In this document: positions 1-5,662 of the stretch, in pieces
How positions within the stretch are numbered: position 1 is the first letter of the stretch
Layout of the letters: each line of letters opens with the position of its first letter
DNA from: an uncultured Lachnospiraceae bacterium
Lineage (GTDB): Bacteria > Bacillota_A > Clostridia > Lachnospirales > Lachnospiraceae
NCBI GenBank assembly: GCA_902796775.1
Contig: CADBQK010000540.1
Location: 1-7,636, forward strand
DNA: 7,636 nt
Direction: 5' to 3'
Made by a program: the position numbers and the translations under genes
The notes under the pieces: model-generated
Told to the model about the DNA's origin: nothing
What the model saw: the letters and a program-made list of their open reading frames with translations, nothing else
Databases searched by the model: none

Positions 1-116
1 ACCAGCGTATTGTCAATATCAAAGATCAGGCCGCGATAGCCCTCCTCATACAGCTGCTCATAAGGCACTTCAAAGGCAGATGAATACTTTTCATCCGGGT
101 AAAAGAGTTCTAACAT
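1..116 (-). CDS. yqeG: YqeG-family HAD phosphatase, N-terminal part (cut by window edge)
   Basis: Only the first 38 complete codons are in the window; the gene continues beyond base 1. The protein begins MLELFYPDEK and reaches GLIFDIDNTLV at residues 29-39. D33 and D35 of that DxDxT motif are the nucleophile and acid/base of the haloacid dehalogenase superfamily. A short N-terminal stretch followed directly by this motif is typical of the YqeG/HAD-IIIA family, predicted phosphatases of unsettled substrate. The start at 116 is favoured because AAAGGA lies 6 bases upstream. An in-frame ATG at 179 would add 21 residues but has a poorer ribosome binding site. The gene follows the U32 protein after about 110 bases and is probably the next gene of the same operon. 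Family assignment is fairly secure; biological role is not known from the sequence. Confidence 0.85.
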   Translation of the reverse strand, partial: MLELFYPDEKYSSAFEVPYEQLYEEGYRGLIFDIDNTL

Positions 117-226
117 GGTACATCCTTTCAAAAGCAGTTCAAGATGATTATTCATAATTTTGTCATGATCATAGTCCATGTACCGTTCCAGGCTCAGGCC
201 TATCCTGCAAGGCTAATGGTACCGTA

Positions 227-1531
227 TCATGAAGTCAGGACCCGCCCGCCATCAGCAGGCATACGGAGGATATCGAATCTCTCCAGCTTTACTCCCAGAT
301 CCACATAAAATCGCTGCTTTGGATGCGGACAGCTGTCCATCGGATTACCCTCTTCATCACGCATCGCCAGCACCTGAACCATTTCATCCCGACCATCCGG
401 CCGCATGATCTCAATCCGGTCGCCGACACAGAATTTGTTTTTCTGCTCCAGGCAGTACATACCTTTCAGGCTGGAAGGGAGATCAGATGCCGCTGCTTCT
501 GCAGCAGACAGATCCTCATCTTGTGCTGCGCCTTCGATGATCCCGAGGAAAATATAAGGCTTTTCATAAGTGCTGCTCTCATAAATCTGGGCTTGCCCGG
601 ATGGTTTCCCGAAAAAGAATCCTGTTGTAAAATTCCGGTGTGTACACCTTGCAATCTGATCTTCGTAATAGGAAATCCTGCTGTGGTAGAGTGCCGGATC
701 CTGTGCGAGATCATCCAGTGCCTGCCGGTATGTTCGGGCTACGTCTGCTACATAAAGAGCGGTCTTCATCCTGCCTTCGATCTTTAAGCTGTCCACACCT
801 GCTTTTATCAGCTCCGGCAGATAGCCGATCATACAAAGATCCTTCGAATTGAAGATATAAGTCCCCCGCTCGTTTTCTTCCACCGGCAGATACTCGCCGG
901 GCCTTGTCTCCTCGACGACTGCATACTTCCAGCGGCAGGGATGCGTGCATGCACCCTGGTTCGCGTCCCTTCCGGTAAAATAATTACTTAGGAGACAGCG
1001 GCCGGAATAGGAAATGCACATCGCACCGTGAACAAACACCTCGATCTCCATATCCGCAGGAATATGTGCCCGGATATCTGCAATCTCTTCCAGAGAAAGC
1101 TCTCTGGCTGCCACCACACGGGCTGCTCCATGATCATGCCAGAACCGGAATGTCCCGTAATTTGTATTGTTTGCCTGCGTACTGATATGGACCGGGATAT
1201 CGGGAGCTTCCTCCCGGGCGATCATAAATACCCCCGGGTCCGAGATCAGCAGAGCATCCGGCTTCAGACCGGCCAGCTCCCGCAGATAGATCCGTATACC
1301 ATCCAGATCCCCATCATGGGCAAATATATTAACGGTCACGTAGACCTTCACACCTCTTTCGTGGGCAAAGTCGATCCCTTCCCTCATCTCCTGCAGATCA
1401 AAGTTTTTTGACTTTGCCCGCAGGCTGTAGGCATCACCGCCGATATAAACGGCATCGGCTCCGTAAAGGACAGCCACCTTCAGGACCTCCAGACTCCCTG
1501 CAGGCACCAGCAGCTCCGGTAATTGTCTCAT
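227..1531 (-). CDS. trhP: Peptidase U32-family protein, probable tRNA U34 hydroxylation protein TrhP
   Basis: A 434-residue protein of the U32 family (YrrO/YegQ type). The U32 signature is at residues 164-179 (EVFVHGAMCISYSGRC). Cysteines C172, C179, C195 and C199 (second pair in GACTHPC) match the four cysteines that are thought to hold an iron-sulfur cluster in this family. Despite the peptidase name, characterised relatives (E. coli YegQ, B. subtilis YrrN/YrrO) are tRNA hydroxylation proteins that give 5-hydroxyuridine at wobble position 34, using prephenate-dependent chemistry. The length is close to YrrO. The ATG start sits one base after the TGA of the upstream methyltransferase gene, with GGGAGAG upstream, so the two are probably translationally coupled. 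That neighbour is the enzyme that methylates the product, which supports the tRNA role over a protease role. B. subtilis has two adjacent U32 genes here; this window has one. The exact substrate tRNAs are inferred. Confidence 0.9.
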   Translation of the reverse strand: MRQLPELLVPAGSLEVLKVAVLYGADAVYIGGDAYSLRAKSKNFDLQEMREGIDFAHERGVKVYVTVNIFAHDGDLDGIRIYLRELAGLKPDALLISDPGVFMIAREEAPDIPVHISTQANNTNYGTFRFWHDHGAARVVAARELSLEEIADIRAHIPADMEIEVFVHGAMCISYSGRCLLSNYFTGRDANQGACTHPCRWKYAVVEETRPGEYLPVEENERGTYIFNSKDLCMIGYLPELIKAGVDSLKIEGRMKTALYVADVARTYRQALDDLAQDPALYHSRISYYEDQIARCTHRNFTTGFFFGKPSGQAQIYESSTYEKPYIFLGIIEGAAQDEDLSAAEAAASDLPSSLKGMYCLEQKNKFCVGDRIEIMRPDGRDEMVQVLAMRDEEGNPMDSCPHPKQRFYVDLGVKLERFDILRMPADGGRVLTS

Positions 1532-1532
1532 C

Positions 1533-2180
1533 TCACATCTCTCCCGCTTTTACACTCACAGCAACTCCATCTCCTACCTGCAGTACGCTTGTGGTAAGCT
1601 GTTTGTCATGCGTCAGTTTCCACAGGTAATCCCTCATCCGTGTATGGATCGTCCTGTCCCGCCGCTCAATTGCATAACGGGAATCCGCAATGCTTCCATC
1701 CTGCAGTACATTATCCGACACCAGTATGCCGCCCGGCAGAAGCAGGCGCATGACATATGGCAGAAAACCAGGATACTGTCCCTTTGCGGCATCCATAAAG
1801 ACAAAATCATACCCGGGCATCAGCCCGGGCAGGATCTCCATAGCATCTCCTTCCAGCAGTGTGATCACACTCTCTTTTCCGGCAGCGCGGATATTATTCC
1901 GGGCAGCCCCGATACGCTTCTCGTAATTCTCGATCGTTGTGATTTTTGCGCCTTCAGGAATATATAAACTCATCAGGATGGCAGAATACCCAACTGCCGT
2001 CCCCACCTCCAGAACATTCACCGGTTTCTTCATTGCCAGAAGCGTTTTCAGAAGGGCTGCTGTCTCGGGTTTTATGATCGGCACGCCATCCCGTCTTGCT
2101 TCGTCTCCCAGCTGTTTCAGGAACTCCGGTTCATCCATATACAGGGAACGGATATATGCTCCTACTCTCCCATTCACCAC
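1533..2180 (-). CDS. trmR: SAM-dependent O-methyltransferase, TrmR-type (tRNA 5-hydroxyuridine methyltransferase)
   Basis: A 215-residue class I methyltransferase of the caffeoyl-CoA OMT-like family, as B. subtilis YrrM/TrmR. The SAM-binding motif I is VLEVGTAVGYSA at residues 56-67, motif II is TIENYEKR around 82-89, and the metal/substrate residues are visible in FMDAAKGQY (D130) and SDNVLQDG (D156, N157). TrmR methylates 5-hydroxyuridine-34 in tRNA to 5-methoxyuridine, widening wobble decoding. The U32/TrhP gene that would supply the hydroxylated base begins one base downstream. The start is a GTG one base after the TAG of the MltG-like gene. A second in-frame GTG at 2177 is 7 bases from the GGGG ribosome binding site, against 4 for the first, so the true start may be one codon later. 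An out-of-frame ATG at 2173 is not the start. A small-molecule O-methyltransferase cannot be excluded from sequence alone, but the gene order favours TrmR. Confidence 0.88.
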   Translation of the reverse strand: MVNGRVGAYIRSLYMDEPEFLKQLGDEARRDGVPIIKPETAALLKTLLAMKKPVNVLEVGTAVGYSAILMSLYIPEGAKITTIENYEKRIGAARNNIRAAGKESVITLLEGDAMEILPGLMPGYDFVFMDAAKGQYPGFLPYVMRLLLPGGILVSDNVLQDGSIADSRYAIERRDRTIHTRMRDYLWKLTHDKQLTTSVLQVGDGVAVSVKAGEM

Positions 2181-2181
2181 T

Positions 2182-2580
2182 CTACCCCGCTGGCTGAGCT
2201 GCTGTCTTCGTATCGCTCATCTGGCAGATGATCTCCAGGATCTCATCCATAGTCATCGAAGCCTTCAGTTCATATGTCCCCGGCTTGATCAGACCTTTAT
2301 ACTGGGAAATCGCCACATGCAGAACAAAAGCTTCTTTATAATGAATCAGCTTTTTATCTTTGAGCAGAGACGCAATCTCGTCTGTACTGGCACCCTCCGG
2401 AATCTGTACCGTAATGATATCTTCATCCTCAGTCGCAACGGCAACAGCCGTATTGCCAAAGACCTCATACGAAAAATTGTATGAGAAAGTCACAATACGG
2501 ATTGCTGCAAAAATAATGAGGACATATATTACGATATTCAGTACCAGGCTGAATGATCCCAGGAAAAATTTCTTAACCAT
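2182..2580 (-). CDS. Short MltG/YceG-like membrane protein lacking the catalytic domain
   Basis: A 132-residue protein with a hydrophobic membrane segment at about residues 10-32, followed by an extracytoplasmic part. Residues about 56-90 (VQIPEGASTDEIASLL) and 98-119 (IKPGTYELKASMTMDEIL) look like the LysM-like N-terminal domain of MltG endolytic murein transglycosylases. Full MltG is around 340 residues and its catalytic YceG domain, with the essential glutamate, follows this region. Here the reading frame stops with TAG right after a polar tail (DTKTAAQPAG). The downstream gene starts one base later, so there is no room for a lost domain. The protein can hardly be a working transglycosylase. 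It may be a peptidoglycan-binding or regulatory partner of the cell-wall machinery, which is inference. The start is ATG with AGAGG upstream, 9 bases after the stop of the YlbF-like gene. Confidence 0.75.
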   Translation of the reverse strand: MVKKFFLGSFSLVLNIVIYVLIIFAAIRIVTFSYNFSYEVFGNTAVAVATEDEDIITVQIPEGASTDEIASLLKDKKLIHYKEAFVLHVAISQYKGLIKPGTYELKASMTMDEILEIICQMSDTKTAAQPAG

Positions 2581-2589
2581 ATCTACCTC

Positions 2590-2925
2590 TTACAGTTCCA
2601 GTCCTATATCTACGGCCTTTGTGATCTGATTCATAATCGTAGAAGCCATCCTGCAAAGTTCCTGCTCACTGATCAGAAACTCTCTGACAAGAGCCATGTC
2701 CAGCAGCTGCTGATTATCTTTTTGAAGCTGGTCGATTCTCTCAAGATCGCTTTCCTCATACTCCTTATTCTGGAGAAAAAAGCATTGTCTTCGATAAGAA
2801 TCCACCTTATCCCTGAGCTGCGGATCCTCTCCCAGCTTCTTTTTCAGTCGATGATACCGATGATATTCACTGCTGCGCCGGATCTCCTTTATCAGGGCAG
2901 CTGTTTCTTTTTCTACTCCGTTCAT
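2590..2925 (-). CDS. YlbF/YmcA-family protein
   Basis: A 111-residue, charged, helical protein of the Com_YlbF family. Typical features are an N-terminal helix (ETAALIKEIRRSSEYHRY), a KKKLGEDPQLRDKVDSYRR helix pair, and a late LVREFLISEQEL-type helix ending in IGLEL. B. subtilis members YlbF and YmcA form a complex with YaaT that influences RNase Y-dependent mRNA processing and developmental control. The frame stays open to 2982, but the ATG at 2925 is the better start. It has GGAAG 7 bases upstream and lies two bases after the RNase J stop; starting further out would overlap RNase J and add a tail absent from the family. The ribosome binding site lies within the last codons of the RNase J gene (ATGGAAGTGTAG), so translation is probably coupled. 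Co-transcription with RNase J suggests, but does not prove, a role in RNA turnover. Confidence 0.85.
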   Translation of the reverse strand: MNGVEKETAALIKEIRRSSEYHRYHRLKKKLGEDPQLRDKVDSYRRQCFFLQNKEYEESDLERIDQLQKDNQQLLDMALVREFLISEQELCRMASTIMNQITKAVDIGLEL

Positions 2926-2927
2926 CG

Positions 2928-4601
2928 CTACACTTCCATAATAACAGGCAGGATCATAGGGTTGCGTCTGGTCTCTTTCCACAAGTAGTCACCCAGAGCA
3001 TTCTTTACATCGTTTTTGATCTTACCCCAATCACTTACATGTCTGTCCAGGCAATCATAAACGGCTTTTTCAACGATTCTGCGGGAATCTTCCATCAGGG
3101 ATTCGGACTCACGCACATATACAAAGCCGCGGGAAACAATATCCGGCCCGGCAAGTACCTGGTTGGTATATTTGTCCAATGTCAGCACAACGATGATCAG
3201 GCCATTCTGTGACAGAAGCTGTCTGTCCCGTAAGACAATATTCCCGACATCTCCGACACCAAGGCCGTCCACCATGATGCATCCGTGGGGAACCTCGCCT
3301 GTAACCTCAGCGCCATCCTCCCCGATTGAAAGAACATTCCCCGAGCTGAGCGTCAAAATATGGTCACTGTCATAACCCATCGTAGAAGCGATTGCCGCAC
3401 CTGCTCTCAGGTGTTTGTACTCTCCGTGGACCGGAATCGCATACTTGGGCTTTGTCAGAGCATAGATCAGCTTGATCTCTTCCTGGCACGCATGACCGGA
3501 AACATGTGTGTCCTGGAAAATGACATCTGCACCTTTACGGTATAATTCATTAATGACATTTGTTACAGCTTTTTCATTTCCGGGGATAGGCGAGGAACTG
3601 AATACAATCGTATCACCCGGTTTGATCCTCACCTTACGATGCGTATCTGCCGCCATCCGGGAAAGAGCTGCCATCGTCTCTCCCTGACTGCCGGTTGTAA
3701 TCAAAACAAGTTTGTCGTCCGGATAGCTGTCCATCGTATTGATATCGATCAGGGTATCTTCCGGGATGTGGATATACCCCAGTTCACTGGCAACGGAGAT
3801 GGTATTGACCATACTCCGCCCCTCAACGATAACCTTGCGGTCATGCACATATGCCGTATTGATGATCTGCTGCACACGGTCCACATTGGATGCAAAGGTT
3901 GCCACAATGATCCTTCCCGTTTTATGCTTGTCAAAAATGGAATTGATCTTTTTGCCCACAACCTTCTCTGACTGTGTAAATCCGGGCTTTTCTGCATTAG
4001 TACTGTCGCACATCAGTGCCAGCACGCCGCGGCGTCCAATCTCTGCAAACCGGGCCAGATCGATCATTTCTCCAAACACAGGAGTATAATCGATTTTGAA
4101 GTCTCCCGTATGCACGATGACTCCGGCAGGTGTATAGATCGCGAGTGCCGTGGCATCCGCAATACTGTGGTTTGTCTTGATGAACTCTACTCTGAAGCAT
4201 CCCAGATTAATGGTCTGTCCATGCTGCATCACTCTGCGCTTCGTTGTATTCAGCAGGTCATGCTCCTTCAGCTTACCTTCAATGATCCCCATAGTCAGCT
4301 TTGTTGCATAAACCGGGGCATTGACTTCTCTAAGTACATAGGGCAGGGCTCCGATATGATCCTCATGCCCATGCGTAATCACAAATCCTCTGACTTTTTC
4401 AATATTCTCTCTTAAGTACGTGATATCCGGGATCACCAGATCCACACCAAGCATATCTACATCCGGGAACTGCAGTCCGCAGTCCACCACAATAATATCA
4501 TCACCATATTCAAAGCATGTAATATTCATGCCGATATGTTCCAGTCCGCCAAGAGGTATGATCCTGACCCTGGGACGGCTGCCATGTCCCATGTTTTTCA
4601 A
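2928..4601 (-). CDS. rnj: Ribonuclease J
   Basis: A metallo-beta-lactamase/beta-CASP ribonuclease combining 5'-to-3' exonuclease and endonuclease activity in mRNA decay and rRNA maturation. Counting from the TTG start, the N-terminal IIPLGGLEHIGMN leads into the metal-binding HGHEDH (H77, H79, D81, H82). Next come NHSIADA (H145) and HTGDFK (D167), then the beta-CASP segment, SGHACQEE, and PVHGEYKHL near the RMMBL region. These positions are within about three residues of B. subtilis RNase J1. The frame is open back to an ATG at 4715, giving 595 residues with a very basic 38-residue extension. However, that ATG has no ribosome binding site, whereas the TTG at 4601 has GGAGG 8 bases upstream and yields 557 residues, the usual family length. 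I therefore chose TTG; the ATG form remains possible. The ylbF-like gene begins two bases after the TAG stop. Confidence 0.95.
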   Translation of the reverse strand: MKNMGHGSRPRVRIIPLGGLEHIGMNITCFEYGDDIIVVDCGLQFPDVDMLGVDLVIPDITYLRENIEKVRGFVITHGHEDHIGALPYVLREVNAPVYATKLTMGIIEGKLKEHDLLNTTKRRVMQHGQTINLGCFRVEFIKTNHSIADATALAIYTPAGVIVHTGDFKIDYTPVFGEMIDLARFAEIGRRGVLALMCDSTNAEKPGFTQSEKVVGKKINSIFDKHKTGRIIVATFASNVDRVQQIINTAYVHDRKVIVEGRSMVNTISVASELGYIHIPEDTLIDINTMDSYPDDKLVLITTGSQGETMAALSRMAADTHRKVRIKPGDTIVFSSSPIPGNEKAVTNVINELYRKGADVIFQDTHVSGHACQEEIKLIYALTKPKYAIPVHGEYKHLRAGAAIASTMGYDSDHILTLSSGNVLSIGEDGAEVTGEVPHGCIMVDGLGVGDVGNIVLRDRQLLSQNGLIIVVLTLDKYTNQVLAGPDIVSRGFVYVRESESLMEDSRRIVEKAVYDCLDRHVSDWGKIKNDVKNALGDYLWKETRRNPMILPVIMEV

Positions 4602-4614
4602 CTGCAGCACCTCC
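4601..4614 (-). promoter_or_regulatory. Ribosome binding site that decides the RNase J start (GGAGG to TTG)
   Basis: On the minus strand GGAGG occupies 4614-4610. Eight bases separate it from the TTG whose first base is 4601. The spacing is ideal for Gram-positive initiation. The only in-frame ATGs are at 4592 (17 bases from the GGAGG, too far) and 4715 (no purine-rich site within 20 bases; an AGGAAGGAAGG run is more than 25 bases upstream). Confidence 0.65.
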
Positions 4615-4863
4615 GTCCGCCTGCGGGGTCTCCCTGTCCTGAAAATCTCCCCGTCTTTCTTCTTTCCTTTTGTCCGTTTTAGTATCTTTTTAAGCTTCTC
4701 TTTATTTCTGTACATATATATTTTTCAGACAGGAGCTGTTTTTCCTTCCTTCCTGTATCTATTTGCATTATCCATCTGTATATCCGCATTTCTGCGCGTC
4801 AGGATACTATGTCTATCCTTCTGTATCAGTTTTTCCTTCTTGGGTTATCCCCTCTCAAGTCTG
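4602..4863 (-). other. Intergenic leader between ruvX and RNase J
   Basis: About 260 bases separate the ruvX stop from the preferred TTG start of RNase J, or 148 bases if the ATG at 4715 is used. On the minus strand I see a 6-bp hairpin (AGGATA / TATCCT, 4801-4819) with no T-run after it, and an AGGAAGGAAGG run near 4744-4754. There is no convincing -35/-10 pair. No small gene with a good ribosome binding site is visible. A 36-codon frame starting ATGCGG near 4788 lacks one. Related genomes often carry a small DUF1292 gene between ruvX and the downstream genes, and it is absent here. Confidence 0.5.
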
Positions 4864-5313
4864 TTATTCTCTGATATCTGCTCCTGTTTTTTCCATCCTG
4901 CAGCGGTCCAGATATCCCTGCAGGATTACCGCTGCTGCCATCTTATCTATATACTGTTTTCTGTTTTCGCGCCGTACACCGCCCTGCATTAGTACCCGTT
5001 CCGCTTCCACAGTGCTCAGACGCTCATCCCACAGGACCACTTCCAGCCCGGTCCTGCGCTCCAGCATTTCCTTAAATTCTTTTACTTTTTCGACACGTTC
5101 ACCCTCTGTATCGTTCATATTCAGAGGATAACCTAATACAATTAAGCTAGCCCCGTAGCCACGCACCAGTTCCTCGATCCTGGCACATGTCCTGCGGAGC
5201 TTGTTTTCTGCTTTCCTTGTTACTGTTTCCAGACCCTGCGCAGTCAGTCCAAGCGGATCGCTCACTGCGATCCCGACCGTCCGCGACCCATAGTCCAAAC
5301 CAATGACCCTCAT
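4864..5313 (-). CDS. ruvX: Putative pre-16S rRNA nuclease / Holliday junction resolvase RuvX (YqgF)
   Basis: A 149-residue RNase H-fold protein of the RuvX/YqgF family, close to the usual 135-150 residues. The acidic active-site residues are visible: D7 in [11 protein letters not shown]97 in LWDERLST, and D123 in [22 protein letters not shown] (61-71) is the conserved substrate-side loop. Family members are linked to 5'-end maturation of 16S rRNA and, in some species, Holliday junction cleavage; which applies here cannot be read from sequence. The ATG directly follows the TAG of the IreB-family gene with no spacer, a sign of translational coupling. The ireB-ruvX order is widely conserved in Firmicutes (B. 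subtilis yrzL-yrrK). The last ten residues are polar and variable. Confidence 0.95.
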   Translation of the reverse strand: MRVIGLDYGSRTVGIAVSDPLGLTAQGLETVTRKAENKLRRTCARIEELVRGYGASLIVLGYPLNMNDTEGERVEKVKEFKEMLERRTGLEVVLWDERLSTVEAERVLMQGGVRRENRKQYIDKMAAAVILQGYLDRCRMEKTGADIRE

Positions 5314-5565
5314 CTACAGATCCCTGATATAGCTCTTAAGGAGCTCTTCCAGAATCTCATCCCGTTCCACCTTCATGATGAGATATCTCGCATTCTTATA
5401 GCTGGTAATGTAGGTCGGATCTCCGGACATGATGTATCCCACGATCTGGTTGACCGGATTATATCCTTTTTCTGTGAGCGCAATATAAACAGCTTCCAGG
5501 ATATCTTTTACTACTAGATCTGTTTCATTGGTTACTTTGAAATACTGTGTATTCATATCTGGCAT
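5314..5565 (-). CDS. ireB: IreB/ReoM (UPF0297) family regulatory phosphoprotein
   Basis: An 83-residue cytoplasmic protein matching the UPF0297 family over its full length. The hallmark block is [19 protein letters not shown] at residues 32-50, followed by YITSYKNAR and a C-terminal [14 protein letters not shown]. In Enterococcus (IreB) and Listeria (ReoM), Thr residues near the N-terminus are phosphorylated by the PASTA-domain Ser/Thr kinase. In Listeria this controls ClpCP-dependent breakdown of MurA, and so the flow into peptidoglycan synthesis. T6 in NTQYFKV lines up with the phosphorylated Thr7 of ReoM (QTMFYNF), so the regulatory site looks kept. The start at 5565 is supported by AAGGGA 9 bases upstream; M4 is a less likely alternative. 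This is the first gene of the operon, behind the promoter described at 5626-5654. Confidence 0.95.
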   Translation of the reverse strand: MPDMNTQYFKVTNETDLVVKDILEAVYIALTEKGYNPVNQIVGYIMSGDPTYITSYKNARYLIMKVERDEILEELLKSYIRDL

Positions 5566-5625
5566 CTTATCACGTCCCTTCTGCTTATTTTGCAGTCTCC
5601 CTACTGCTCTACAGCCTTATATTTT

Positions 5626-5654
5626 ATGATAAACTAAATTCTTTGGAAATTCAA
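5626..5654 (-). promoter_or_regulatory. Probable sigma-A promoter of the ireB operon
   Basis: On the minus strand TTGAAT (5654-5649) is a -35 candidate. A 17-base spacer separates it from TATCAT (5631-5626), which differs from TATAAT at one base. Transcription would start near 5619, giving a leader of roughly 55 bases with a small GCAGT/ACTGC hairpin (5592-5607). The -35 overlaps the mtaB stop codon. Read-through from mtaB is also possible because no terminator lies between the genes. Confidence 0.5.
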
Positions 5655-5662
5655 TGAATTTC
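5646..5662. promoter_or_regulatory. Perfect 17-base palindrome over the -35 box (possible operator)
   Basis: GAAATTCAATGAATTTC has two 8-base arms that are exact inverted copies around a single central base. It covers the last codons of mtaB and the -35 of the putative ireB promoter. The position would suit a dimeric repressor, but AT-rich palindromes of this size can arise by chance in a window this long. Confidence 0.25.

Noticed and set aside
117..226. Repeated CGGTAC and small inverted repeats between the U32 gene and yqeG, considered as a terminator
   Set aside because: The possible stems are only 4-5 bp, with no T-run, so no terminator can be claimed.
323..787. 154-residue plus-strand frame opposite the U32 gene
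   Set aside because: Antisense shadow; the minus-strand gene has the full U32 signature and operon context.
2926..2982. Extended N-terminus of the YlbF-like protein (19 more residues)
   Set aside because: It would overlap the RNase J end in another frame and adds a sequence unlike the family; ATG 2925 has a properly spaced ribosome binding site.
3639..4089. Two overlapping plus-strand frames of 110 and 116 residues
   Set aside because: Both are antisense to the well-conserved RNase J coding region and have no recognisable domains.
4420..4992. 190-residue plus-strand open frame, rich in Phe, Ser and Leu
   Set aside because: It lies opposite the RNase J start, the leader and the end of ruvX; its hydrophobic look comes from the complement of A/G-rich coding DNA. 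It has no family resemblance.
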